From assembly GCF_964340395.1 (NCBI RefSeq), contig NC_135564.1, positions 5,944,861 through 6,008,860 of the forward strand: 64,000 bases of DNA, read 5' to 3'. Below are positions 1 through 13,675 of the stretch, in pieces (position 1 is the first letter of the stretch; every line of letters begins with the position of its first letter). The notes under the pieces are model-generated. The model made no database searches. It saw nothing but the letters and a program-made list of their open reading frames with translations, and was not told the origin of the DNA. Source of the DNA: Glandiceps talaboti (taxonomy: Eukaryota; Hemichordata; Enteropneusta; Spengelidae). A program made the position numbers and the translations under genes.

Positions 1-71
1 GAGCGCGTGACGGCGTAAGTCGGTCATGACCCGGTTGGAATTGACCGGGTCGCTCAATCAAGTCCACCCAA

Positions 72-222
72 TATTTTCAGTAGACCTTTCCACAAAACTG
101 AGCCCTCTAGTGATGAAGTAGGTACAGGATGTAAAATGTTTTCAATAGACCTTTCCACTGAAATGAGCCCTCTGGTGGTGAAGTAGATAAGGATGTAAAA
201 TGTCTTCAGTAGATCTTTCCAC
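72..222. repeat. Tandem repeat, ~70-bp unit, about 2-3 copies
   Basis: The phrase 'cagtagacctttccac', followed by 'gagccctct', 'gtgaagtag' and 'aggatgtaaaatg', recurs at a spacing of roughly 70 bp, with the last copy truncated. The copies differ at several positions, so this is not a very recent duplication. No coding potential is seen. It lies upstream of the putative terminal exon at 350. Confidence 0.75.
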
Positions 223-349
223 TGATCTGATAATCTATAAAAACGAATAGCGTAAAAGTAATTGGCCTACACCTCAAATTTCTCAACAAGTCTTGAGTGA
301 CTTTTTGTGTTAACATGCATATATTCATCTTTGTCTGTCTTTTTTCCAG

Positions 350-474
350 CAAATAGTGAAATGCGTATGGGTGGACTTATCAGCACTTCAAACACTTATG
401 ACCCAAATTGCAAGGATGGAATTGTTACCATAGCAACAGATAAACCATTAATTTGGACAATGGATTATAAGTGA
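350..474 (+). CDS. Putative terminal coding exon of an unrecognised gene (partial)
   Basis: A pyrimidine-rich tract ending in CAG (through 349) is followed by a 40-codon open frame that ends at TGA (472-474). The first two bases complete a codon begun in an upstream exon. The peptide begins [18 protein letters not shown] and ends [11 protein letters not shown]; its composition looks like folded protein rather than repeat translation. An alternative is that GTGAGG at 471 is a donor, so the exon would continue elsewhere. An AATAAA at 593-598 could be a poly(A) signal. The rest of the gene would lie left of the window. I do not recognise the family. Confidence 0.45.
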
Positions 475-528
475 GGATAAACACCACAGCTTCTCTGGAA
501 GAAAAAGTATAACGCAGACTATCACACG

Positions 529-559
<31 letters not shown>

Positions 560-2470
560 GGTCATCGCAATAGTATAAATAGTCTAATAGATAATAAATA
601 GTATATAATATTTATTAGGTTAGACTAAATTATATTTCAGTGATTTTTTACAGTAGCGTGAGAAAGGCGATTGACCTTTGACCTGAAGATAACAAAATTT
701 ACATGCATTGAAATTGGACAGGTATCATTTGTTGTAGATTGTAAAGTACAGTACATCTGTGAGCATTTGGATAGTGTGTTTGTGTAGCACACACTGCCAA
801 CTTGCCATCCAAGACTGTATTTTTCATTTATAGACACAAAGATATATATTTTTCATACATGTACTCAGTGTTGTTTTGTACTCTGTTGTTTAACAATTTA
901 TAAGGCTTCAGTGTTTCAACTATATTATGTCATCAGTGTTACTATGGCAACAATCATCAATGTACAAACCAAGCTATCAACTTCCACTGGTCCCTGCATG
1001 ATCATGTGATCTATCACTTCATGTGAGAATGACCACAGGTAACTAATAATCACCATTTTGGATCTGCCATATTGAATTACCATGGAAATGTGTATATATT
1101 CCCATGATCCTTTGGGTGTTTGCATTGGCAGTGTGTAAGAACTGCATTGGTTATTTGCAAGACCATGCGGTCTGATTCTCCAGGTATGTCATATGATAAC
1201 TTAATGGTAGAACGAAGGTGTCACAGGTCATAACCAAAACCACTTTAGTGTTGACCCAGTGAATGTAGGCAGTCTTCAGTTGTACTAGATTAGTATCACC
1301 TGCCAGCACTAATCTAAATCAACCCAAGACAAACTGTAGACACACAGTGTAGGTGGTCATAAGTTGTACTAGATTAGTATCACCAACACTAATCTAAACC
1401 AACCCTAAGACAAACTGTCATACTAAAGTATGATCTAACATTCCTCTTAGCTTACCCAAAGTATTATTGAGTGGCTGTATAAGTTTTCTTTCGAAATGTA
1501 ACTGCAGGAATGTTAAATAAAATAAATGGTGAAAAATGAATAAAACGAATTATTTGTATTGCAAGTTCCTGTGTGTCTTTGTTACAGTTCTCTTCCTGGA
1601 ATAGCCTGGTTATGGTGTTAGTGGTATTCCATTTATATCTCGTATGAATACCACTAGGGCAGTAAACGGACCATTTCTGAATGATCACAAAGGCATGATG
1701 CTCTGCCTAGCAAAACTTTGTCAACACTGTAATAACCATATACTGATATACATTTCTATACCTATTGGTGAAACCACACAGCATTCCCATCATTGTGTGG
1801 TGAGTTTAGCTTCTCTGTACTGGAAGCTGGCACCATCTAGGCTGCCATGCTTGACAGGTTTCTACTATGCTTCAAAAGTGTTCTACTATACTGTCCGTGA
1901 GCTTTAGTAATCTTTTGAATGACAAAGTTGAATATTTCACATGAAGGGAAATGGCTGCTAGCATTCATTGTCCATGTGTGTACATGTTAAAATACACTGG
2001 TGAGAATATGTTGCAATGTTGAAGGCATGTAATTATATGCTGATCACGACGTAAACCAATATTTCACTCTTTCAACCGCACAACCAAAACCATACATGGT
2101 GATTCCCTAAATGTAACTTATGACTGAAGCACAAGTGCCACCATTGTGACCATTTTACACACCTGACTACACGAGTTATCATTTTGTCCACCAAAACACA
2201 CCCATCCCAAGTTTAATATCTGTGTGATGAGTACATGTAAGAGAGATACTGAAGATGTCCATAAATTAAGCACATTGGTGTGTTATCAATTATGCAAATC
2301 ATTCATCAAACTGGCAACCATCCAATGCAATCTGTATACTTGAGTGGATGCTCCTTGTATATTGTCAGCATGGGTTAGCTCAACATGGAGTAGTAAATTT
2401 CATCGTCACATTCACCCCTTCACGATAAAAGATATACACACTCGTTTTACTTTATGACACTGTCACATTA
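475..2470. other. Intergenic region with tandem hairpin repeat
   Basis: No convincing coding exon is seen on either strand; the short open frames lack splice context and recognisable composition. The region holds a short CA/TA microsatellite (527-560), AATAAA signals near 593 and 1517, and a tandem duplication with hairpins at 1258-1420. Between about 1.5 and 2.4 kb nothing recognisable is seen. Confidence 0.6.
1258..1420. repeat. Two-copy tandem repeat, each copy with a 9-bp hairpin
   Basis: Two copies of a roughly 80-90-bp unit. Each contains TAGATTAGT (1286-1294; 1370-1378) followed by its exact complement ACTAATCTA (1308-1316; 1388-1396), and ends in 'aagacaaactgt'. The loops differ in length (13 and 9 nt) while the stems are unchanged. 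Confidence 0.75.
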
Positions 2471-2608
2471 GTTTATTACTCTGTTAAAAATTCATTTGCA
2501 AAAAGAAACACACTTGAAGAAAAGAAAAGAAAGTCATTTCATTCTTGATGTCTTTGTAATCTTCATGCCAAGTCCATGTTCATGTTCCAAGTCCAGTATG
2601 CAGTAGTC

Positions 2609-3961
<1,353 letters not shown>

Positions 3962-5337
3962 GGTCACTGTCAATCAAACAAACAAAATAAGATTGATATA
4001 TGGAGATTGGAGATGTTTTTGGATCAGTTTAAAAAGATTTTGTGACTTGTAAATTAAGTCATTCAAGAATATACATTATAGCAAACTTTCCTATCAATCA
4101 AAGCAAATGAATGAACCTATACATTTCTGCACATATTTTGTTTTGGTTTAAAAGGATTGTGACTTGCACACCAAGTGAATATTCATGTAATGATTCTGTG
4201 ACTTACACCATAGAGTGAACATTCACAAAACAACACAAGTATATACTGACAATGCTTTCCTCCAATAATACAGCACAGAGTCAGAATAATGAATAATAAG
4301 TTCAACCAATATGGACAAGGACAATAGAGGAAATTCATAAGTTTTGATATCTAAAAGGTACAAGCTTCGTTATGATTGGCTTGGGGAAACAAATGAACAA
4401 TATGCATTGTTTTGTTATATTTCACTAATGCTTGCAAATTGCAGTAAAATCACAAAAGGTTACATTTTCCACATTTTCAACATAACATGGTGACCATGAC
4501 CACATTCAACACTTCTTGAAATATACTCAAAAAAGGTCTTTCCATGTACTCAGAATAGTTGGCGCTACATTTGCATATCACTGGCCCTTTATTGTGAACA
4601 CAGTATATTTGAAAAGCTACATGTATTAGTACTGTACAATCATGGATCTATTATTGAGATAATAGATCCATGGTATAATGTATTTAACAGATAAATTGGG
4701 CTATCGCTATGCCTTGCAACACATCTGTTTGTAAATTTGAAATATTTCATCATCATGTGCCTATTCAACTTAAGACGTACAACAATATTGCTGGAAAAAA
4801 AACTAACATCTGAGTTCCCGGGACCTGAGTAAGAGCTTACTTGCAGTTAGTTTACTACTTTGAGACCGAGGCGGTATTGAATTTTTCAGAATATCGTGAA
4901 ATTCTGAAATAACGATAAGTATTTCCCTTTTATAAACAGCTGTGAGCGAATGCACTTTCTGATGAGTTGAGGGAAATGGTTTCCGGTTTAGCTGGAAACG
5001 TTCACCAACATTAAATTTCAAGATTTTGAATCCGATCAACAAATCTAGTTCATTCAACTTCTAGCGACCAGTTAAACGTAACATTTCTACCTACTACTGA
5101 AATACCTTGGGATGGAAAGAAGGGACATAAAACAAGATATTATACTACAACGTAAATGAACGAACGGGAACACCTTCCGGGGATAAACAATTTTTTTCAG
5201 TGACTAGTTTTTCACTAATTTCGTGCAATATTCCGAATGTATGACGATATAATCGTTTGTGGAAGGAAATCAGTTATAATCTTATTCAAGTTGAAAACAT
5301 TATTCTGTAAATGTAACACGAAAACTGTGAAATTTAC

Positions 5338-5420
5338 CTGTTTTACGGGAGGCAGGTCGTCAACGTGAAATCAGCTGGAAATGGCGTATGAAAAGGCTGC
5401 TTACGTTGCAGATGAAATGC
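5338..5420 (-). other. SEC61G: Probable SEC61G 5'UTR exon
   Basis: On the minus strand ...AAAACAG|GTAAATT gives a good donor with the exon ending at 5338. Upstream sequence lacks an in-frame coding extension. The SEC61G start exon has an acceptor 5 nt before its ATG, so a non-coding leader exon is required, and this is the best placed candidate. The transcription start (about 5.4 kb) is a guess. Confidence 0.5.
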
Positions 5421-6535
5421 ATTCTGGGAGGTGATTGTGACTAGCGCCACCATATACTGAATAATGATCTTTAAGTCTATTCGTTTATTTGTGTCGATAT
5501 AGTTCGAGCAGCACAGAACCAGTGCTGACGTAGAATGACCAGCGTATAAACTAAAACCCGTATTTTTGTTCAAGCGCATTCAATCTGACTTGCGTAACGT
5601 ATAATAGATAAGCTTAATGCCATTTGTACAAAATACTACACTAGGCCTACATTGAAAATTGTCAAGTTAATAGTAGTGTGATTCCGACAAACTATATCAT
5701 TACTCTATGAGGGACATTTTGAATTAATAGAATAACGAAAAAATGTGATTTAAGTTCACAAAAGTGCAAATGATGTGAGTCAAACGATTTCCAATGATGT
5801 TGGACAGTCATCAACTTTATGGCAAATAAATAAGTATACGAAATAGGCCTGCCAGCTGGCGTTGGTTGCTATAGGTAACGCGATATGATGTTGGACACTG
5901 TCGTCAACTAAATTTGTAGCTAATACATTAAAAGAATAACCACAATATGTTTATTAATACACACCAGAATAATTATTGTGTCGTTTATTTTAAATTCCAT
6001 TGAGACCGTACCGTAATCTCCAAATTTTCAAAGTAATTAATGAACTCCTACTCTTACCACAAGTTTCATTCTCGCAAACCAAAGATGGTATTTCTTCCTC
6101 GATAGAGCCGTAAAAGAGACAGTGATTTACGATGATATACAACTGTATGAATATCTACTGTCAGGCTAGAAAAAAAGACATACTTCATGTATTTGTGAAA
6201 CTAGTATTCAGCATTGTAAATCAAACTAAAGTGCGCAATGGACGCCCCATTTCGAAAAACATTGAATTCACCATACCAAAGACTCATATTGTAAACCATT
6301 CTGTTAAAAGTAACATACACCAGTGCCTGCAACCATAGTCAAATTATGTGCCACTTGTAGACAATATTTCATCTATTATTAATATTGGTCCTCAGTGCTA
6401 CTTTCCGGCACATTTTCCTGTGTTTGGATAATAACTTGCTAATACCATTGAGAGTGAATACAAACTTGCTCAAGGTCTACGACGGAATTCGGTATAAGTT
6501 TCAGCATATAACATGCACATCACACCAATATATTC

Positions 6536-6693
6536 ATAGCCTACCTGTAGACGTGAAGGACGAACACTACTATACAACTGACATTTTGGTGTTTTGACCA
6601 GCAAAAAAAATCAAAAAATCAAAATGTCAGTTAGGATAGCAGAATTAATAGTGAACTAGCACTAATAGTCCTTCACGTCTACAGGTAGGCTAT
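6536..6693. repeat. Fold-back element with 25-bp perfect arms
   Basis: The left arm 6536-6560 (atagcctacctgtagacgtg plus aagga) is perfectly complementary to the right arm 6669-6693. A second inner pair, actgacattttg and caaaatgtcagt, extends the fold. It lies just beyond the 3' end of the sulfotransferase reading frame, so it may be in its 3'UTR or be a small inverted-repeat mobile element. Confidence 0.8.
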
Positions 6694-6737
6694 TATTTTC
6701 CATACTGGTCTTCGAAAAATAGACAGAAAAAAGAACT

Positions 6738-8268
6738 TTAGTTCTCGTGAGTATTTCCAGCAAAGAAGTTGTTCTTTTGCCGCTTGAATATCTTTGCTGC
6801 TTCTTGATAGATTATGACGTCATAGTAAAGTGCTTCACGCACCCTCTCATCCCTAAGAAGTTTCTGTCGTTGCTCTTCTCTCTCTTTATCACCAGTCTTT
6901 TTCTCATTAACATTTGCATGGTGACCTTCACAGAGATGACTAAACGGAAACCCATAAGCCCGTTCCAACATTTGCAGCGTCAAGTCATATTCAGCCGTCA
7001 TTCCCATCACCATAAACCAGTCTTCGAGGTGATCAGTGACATACGATAGAAGTTTAAGCTGCGAATCTTTATTCAAATGGTACTCAATATATGCCTTCTG
7101 TGCATACCAACAAGGTATATTTGTTGACCAGTTGATAGAATCACTATTCCCCACTTTCTGAAGTTCTTCACTCTCTGGCGAAAGGTGACACACTTCAACA
7201 CTGTAAAGCAATTGACGAAACAAGTGGCTGCCAGTGTGAATGGCGAATTCTTCGATTGTAAGACTTCGGACATTCCATAGTCGGCAGATGGGATCATTGT
7301 GTCCACCCGTGATGCAAAACTCATAAGCAGACACTATGCGTTCATATGGTTCCCGCAATACTGTAAAATATGAACACAGCCCTCCATTTATTTTAGCATC
7401 ACATACGCCAAAGGCAGCGTCTCCGAAGTACCACAGCGTATCATTTAGTTGTATAGCACCTTCACTTGCTTGTTGATAGAATTCAACAACAGTGAAGTCA
7501 AAGACTAAACGAGACCGATCACCTCTATCACGCGCCATTTGGTGTATGCACTTACGAATTGTCATACCCCCGCTCTTTTGGTTATGGAGAAATGAAATTA
7601 TTACACGTTCATTGTTCACCATGTTTCTTTCTTCGTGTGATAATTTAGTGTAGTAGTTGGGGATAAAATTTTCACGAGGCACAACAGGATAATCACAATT
7701 CGGTACGTCACTGTCCTGAGTTATATTCTCCTTTGGACGACCAAATTGACGGATTGTGCTATATGGAATAGGAGAAAGGGAAAAGACGATACTTATTAAA
7801 TTTTAAAGTCTAGTTTTGCGTATTAGACTCGAAAACACACCAACTGTGAAATACCCATGGTACATCTGGGAAGCTGGTATATCTCAGAGGAGGGGGGGGG
7901 CACCTACCAAAGACGACAATGCAGGGAGGGTCGGCTCGAGGGGATAATTTATTCACTATACTCGGGGTAGAGAAAGTGTATACTTAATGGACATTTGATA
8001 AAATGACTTTGAATGTACCAACCACTACCCTATATTTTTCTATAGTGGTCGGAGATGGTGTAAGCCCGGGTATAGTATTCAAGGTTTGTTCCGTTTTTGA
8101 ACGAAGAGAAACATATACTAACTTGTATCTGATTTGTTCAACTTGGATTTCGAGGCGTTTCTTTACTGCAGACACTTGCTGGAATATATTCACCAACCAT
8201 ACAATCAGTAAGAGTAATCCAACGCACACTAAAGCAAGTCCACATTTTCGGATCCATATTAGCAACAT
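6738..8268 (-). CDS. Golgi-type membrane sulfotransferase
   Basis: Predicted PAPS-dependent carbohydrate sulfotransferase, type II membrane protein. The main exon (minus, 7758 to stop at 6738; 339 codons, acceptor ...ATATAG) carries a 5'-phosphosulfate-binding-like loop HNQKSGGMT and a 3'-phosphate-binding motif LREPYERIVSAYEF, arranged as in the heparan/chondroitin/galactose sulfotransferase families; several Cys residues fit a lumenal domain. An upstream exon (start ATG 8268, or 8328) encodes a short basic N terminus, one hydrophobic anchor (CGLALVCVGLLLLIVWLVNI) and a stem. The donor of exon 1 and its phase match to 7758 are not resolved: no clean phase-2 donor is visible, so a small extra exon or another acceptor is possible. 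The substrate cannot be assigned. Confidence 0.75.
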
Positions 8269-8358
8269 GATTGAACTTTCTAAAAGAGAATAAATATATG
8301 TGTAGGGACTTTGGCGTATATCAAACATTGCACGGGACTTGTACTACTGAATGTATTT

Positions 8359-8441
8359 CTTGAAATATGCGTTCCGACGGCAGTTCCGACACGTCACCTT
8401 ACTGACAGGTGTATCGGGACCCCCGGAGAGCATATTTCAAG
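8359..8441. repeat. Imperfect hairpin upstream of the sulfotransferase start
   Basis: The perfect 12-bp arms cttgaaatatgc (8359-8370) and gcatatttcaag (8430-8441) enclose about 59 nt with further partial complementarity. It lies about 90-170 nt upstream of the most likely start codon, so it could be in the 5'UTR, the promoter, or be a small repeat. Confidence 0.65.
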
Positions 8442-9125
8442 AGCTATATTAAATATATGTAAACGCTCACACTAAACCAAAAGTTGGTTTAAGAGATATT
8501 GGTGATATTTTAATAATACATAGGAACGGAAAAGGTTTGTCAACTGGAGATCGTTTTATCCTTTCATTTCATATGGTATATCAAGTTACTGTATGCAAAG
8601 TGGGTCTAGTTGTAGTCCGGGCCGTAGTAACGTTAAAGTTTTCCTTGGTTCGACCTGCTGAACACACTTTACTGGTTACGTAGTGCTGTGTTTGATTGCA
8701 GGAGTAACTCATCTTTTCCTGTAGACGTTTATGTCGTACAGAAACATATTACATTTTATACTGCGAGAGTTTGTCAAAATTAAATAATTTCAAGTGAAAA
8801 CATAAAAAAAAATGCATGGGGGCACAAAAAACAAAGATATGTAGAATGTCAAATATATATTCATCAAAACTACAACTTTAAACATTGGAGTCAAAATGAG
8901 ACATGTGGCACCTTGTGTATTTATCTTGTCTTTATTGTGAAAAACTATGTAGAAAAATACAAGCCAACTAAGTAACGTGCATCTCATCCTAAGTATGTTG
9001 TCCTGCCTCTAGACGGAGTATGACGTCGGAACTCGATTCTGACACTGGAAGAGCGGAAGGTATGCTAAAGCAACATTAGAATAGAGTCGCCATTTATTTA
9101 GTCTGCAAAACGGGACTAGTACTAC

Positions 9126-9331
9126 GCAGGGTACGTGACTAACGACGTCCAAGTGAAATCCTAATCTATCCAGAGATAATATGATTTTTTGACGTAATTA
9201 TTTTGAAGTTGGTTTTTGGATGTTAATATCGATTTTTGAACATTCGTTTTTTGAAACTCATCGAAAATCAAAACGAATCATCTCTGGATAGATTAGGATT
9301 CCACTTGGACGTCGTTAGTCACGCACCCTGC
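9126..9331. mobile_element. Fold-back/MITE-like element with 52-bp TIRs
   Basis: The left arm 9126-9177 starts gcagggtacgtgactaacg. The right arm 9280-9331 is its reverse complement with two mismatches in 52. The central 102 nt is AT-rich and non-coding. The terminal CAGGGT-type sequence and size resemble non-autonomous DNA transposons. I could not identify a convincing target-site duplication, so the superfamily is open. Confidence 0.75.
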
Positions 9332-10383
9332 AGCTACAAATAGTTAAAGTTCAAATAAACCAAACAGTACACGTACCTGCCGATGAAGGTTGAAGTAGTC
9401 ACTCCGTTTGTTAATTAATGATTACACACAGGAAATAACAAGAATACTACGAGTGTAAGTACCACTGCAACTAGAATGAGATGCAGTGTGCTGTCGTGGC
9501 ATGCCACTTTGTAGTATAATGGTAAATTATTTTATTACAACACACCCCTCTATTTTCTATGATTATAACAAATTTAAATCTGGTAGTTGTGGCAACCTCT
9601 TGATGGTTAGTATATCTATAAGGGATTTTAGGAATCGTACCATGGGACTATGTATCGAGAGAATTTCATATCAAGTTTTCATTGATTAAAAAATAGCGCC
9701 AATGGCATTGCAGCACAACTGTCGAGTTTGAGCCATATATAATTTTCAGAGGGTTTGATTGGCAGGACTTCATTCTGTTTTCATCTTCATCCCTGTTGTT
9801 ATCTTTGGACAATACATATTATTGGCTATTGCTATGGATGTGTCTGAGGTTGCTATTACATATTGTAGGGTTTTTGACTACTGATTTGGTCTTTCTTGTT
9901 AGGCATATATGCGTCATTTTAAAAAAAAGTTTATCATCTTGCCCTATCTACCCCCCTCCCCTTGTTGTCTTCCTAGCAGTATACATCATCATCATTTCGT
10001 TGTTGATATGGGCGTGGTCTAGATCTTAGTTGCTAGGTAAATATATGTTAATTTTCCGGATGTTATTCACTTACTTATCCACCCTGTTGTTATCGTTGTA
10101 ATTTGCACTAAAAAATTAACTGTTGTTATGGACATGGTCTTGTTGCTAGCCATATTTGTATTCATATTTTTCAATGTCCATCCATTTGCCTATCCATTGT
10201 TGTTGCAATATACACTATCATTACAGTGTTGCCAGGGCATGAATATGGTCTTCTAGCTAGGCATATTTGCATAATTTTTGAGTTTTTATTTTGTCTACCC
10301 AATAATGTTATTATCTTAACAAAATATAAACTTACTGGCATTTTGATGTTGCTAAGGCCATGTTTACACAAACAACCAGTTAA

Positions 10384-10394
10384 CAGACAGACAT

Positions 10395-10441
<47 letters not shown>

Positions 10442-10450
10442 AACAGACAG
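10384..10450. repeat. (GACA)n microsatellite
   Basis: A run of cagacagacaga units, with related imperfect units continuing to about 10508. Confidence 0.95.
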
Positions 10451-10972
10451 ATCTATATTAGATAGATATATAGATATAGACGGACAGACACACAGATGGG
10501 CAGACAGACTCTTCTCCATGCCTATAGCACTACATGAACCTCGTCAGTTCAGCTGTGCTAAAAATCGAGTTATTAATTATAACAGGATTGGTGCAGCTTT
10601 TCTTCCAGTCGGGAAATTCATGTAATTTAATATAATACCTATCACCAAACCTACCATCGGATACATGCAGTGTGCGAAATTAACGTTGGTCCATCGGTCC
10701 GAGAATGGCAGATTTTCATCGGGACCAACAGTTTGCAGAACTGTCGCAATTTACCTGTTCTTGTGACCTTGAATGATGCATCCAAATTTAACCAACACCA
10801 ATGCCTACTGCTATATTGTATACTATATTTTTAAATTACCATGTGTACATTGCAGACCATATAATTATGAGTGTATTTTGCGAATTTTTCTGGAGTGTTG
10901 ATTGTTCATTTGTTCATCTACACACCTAAGTCAAGTCCCTACCAAATACTAATGCAATCGGTCTGGCAATAG

Positions 10973-10974
<2 letters not shown>

Positions 10975-11043
<69 letters not shown>
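10975..11043. repeat. (CA)n microsatellite
   Basis: About 34 uninterrupted CA dinucleotides. Confidence 0.97.
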
Positions 11044-11045
<2 letters not shown>

Positions 11046-11289
11046 GTCGCTGTCCCTACATCTCCACTAACATCATTATGGTTTATAATTAGGCATTGAA
11101 CACTTAAAAAAACCCCAAAAAACTAGAGTCACACATCAAATGCTAAGTTTATATGAAAATAGATTTTATTGCGTGAGAAATATAGGGACAATAAAACAAA
11201 ATGTTGAACTGAAGATTGGAATTAATATACAATTTAACCAGAAATGTTGGGGACAAAATTACATACGCATGAAATACAACAAATCTACA

Positions 11290-11585
11290 TGCTAATTAAC
11301 ATGTTTGAAAGTACACCAGGTGTACAAAATAACTCAACCTGCTAATTAACATGTTTCACATTGTTACCAGGTGTACAAAATAACTAAATCTGCTTAATAA
11401 CGTGTTTGAAAGTATTACCAGGTGTAGAAAACTGAACTTGCTAATTAACACATTTCTGTTAATTAACATATCTGAAACTGTTACCAGGTGTAGAAAACAA
11501 CTCAACCTGCTAATTAACATATTTGAAACTGTTAATTAACATATCTGAAACTGTTACCAGGTGTAGAAAACAACTCAACCTGCTA
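11290..11585. repeat. Degenerate ~60-bp tandem repeat
   Basis: Units contain 'tgctaattaacatgtttgaa' followed by 'taccaggtgta', then 'aaaataactcaacc'. About five diverged copies are present, and the last two are the most similar, including a repeated 'gttaattaacatatctgaaa'. Confidence 0.8.
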
Positions 11586-12084
11586 CTGGATGCTTAATTA
11601 AAATAGTTGGGTTGATTCTTTTCAAATGAGATGTATTGTTTATGTGAGAAATATTTAAAACAGGCACCAGGCTTGCTATGAATTTTGCAATGAATTAATA
11701 AGTTAGTAAAATACAGACCAATGTAGCTATTTATGCTATTCTACTCATATACATATATCGTCCATCATTTACAGGATGTTCTATCCCTTCAAAGCAAATG
11801 ATACGATCCAATAACAAAAGTTGAGTTTGTTCACCACCTGGTCATCTTGAGTATACAGTACATAAAGAACATAACATGATTTGTATTCACTCATACCTCA
11901 TAAGCTAAGACATCCATCATTGTGATACATCAGATATCAATTATACTTTTACAAAATACACAAGTTATTTGGGAAATTTCACAAGCCAATTGTGTCCTGT
12001 AAATAACTGACAGTTATTCCAGTACAAAGTTAGTAAGATAATAAAATCCAACAACTCTCATTTTGAAGAACGGTGAAAGCATAC

Positions 12085-12170
12085 AACGTTCATTTTGAGT
12101 GGAGAACGGTGATGCACGCAACGTTCATTTTGAGTGGTGAACGGTGAAAACACCCAACGTCCATCTTGAG
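12085..12170. repeat. Two-to-three-copy tandem repeat
   Basis: 'caacgttcattttgagtgg' followed by 'gaacggtga' is repeated at about 40-bp spacing, with a third, weaker copy (caacgtccatcttgag). Confidence 0.75.
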
Positions 12171-13675
12171 CGGCAACAGTCAAGATTTTAAAGCAGCCTG
12201 TTGATATCACTACTAAACTTAACCTAGAAATCCAAATATTTGGTATCATGTGTTCCTTGATACATATCTACAAAACACAAGAATTGTCAGCATTATGATA
12301 AAAAGCTTCAACTATAAAATCATAAACATGTCTAATAAGGTGTCTGTTTTCCCACATTACAGCTGTGCTTGTAAGTTGTAGTGACACATACAAAACAACA
12401 ACTTCTATAACTACCTAAGTTAACATTCAAATGACACAACAGTACAACCATTTCAACACTGACAACATTCAAAGTTGCAGAAAAATATCTTTTATTGTTG
12501 CTGATAGCAACCAGTCACAGATAATATACCCGAATCTTCCTTTGTTGCATCCATCACTTGATGTAGATTTTTGGTTTTCATACAAATTGTGAACTATCTC
12601 TGAAATCTTGTTGAAATTTTGCACAAGAAAGAAAAAGAGAGAGAGAACTATAGAGTAAGGAAGTTAATCTGTCCTATGCTTACCATGACTACAAGGGAGT
12701 TTTACTGCTGAGATAGCACTTTGAACTAAAAATACTGGAGTGCACCAAGGTATTGGCCAAGTCAGAATGATATTGCCCATGTCTGGACTACCAAGCTGGT
12801 AGATAGTTGAATTTTTGACAGGCTGGTATACTTGCATTCTGAGTAACATTACAGGAATATGAAATAATTCTAATGACAATCAAATAGATGTAAGAGTTTT
12901 CATCACAGCTGAAAATGCCAATGTTTGGTCAGTTTGTGTAGTTTTACTGCAAAAAGATGATGGATTCAAACCTTCGTTTTACAGAATGACCTTGATGGCT
13001 TCAATCAAACACATCATGTTTCTATATGTTTCAACACATAAAAAAATGCACTAGCTGTAACCGGAGTAACATTTTTTCAATCACGCAACCAACAATATAT
13101 TCACTGAAAACTGTTAAAATACCAATAATTAGACATATTAATTTGAGGTCAACGTTATCTTTATGTTATACATTAAAAGGCTGAAATCAACACTGGGGTG
13201 CTGATTTTAGGGTGCGGACCAAAAATCAATTACATTGGACTTATTGTACCATATTGTGTACAGCTACACAAATATATTTACACAGAGATGATTTAAATTC
13301 ACTGTTCAGGGTGTACGATATTTCAAGTATGTCATTATATCTAAAATAGTTTCAAAAGTTGTTCCAGTTACAGCGGGTGCAGCTTTACGGTTTTGTGATT
13401 AGGGAAATGATTGCTCAGAGTATTTTCTTTCAGTAAAAGAATAACTACAAATGGAATTGTTTTATTTAAAATAACTGTCCATGCAACATTTCCCATTGCG
13501 ATCAAAAATATCTTGTATGTGATGATCCTTACAAAAATGCAACGATCTTCATTTTCACAATACTAAATTTACATAAAAGTTGTAAAAAATATAGCCTTTC
13601 CTTTGACAGAAATGAGTTTTTCTAAATGCAGTATATTTGAGATGTGTAAGTCAGATTTGTAGTCCAGACATTGAC

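Noticed and set aside
1-60. Palindromic gacccgg...ccgggtc at the left edge
   Set aside because: Only a 7-bp stem at the window edge; too little to interpret.
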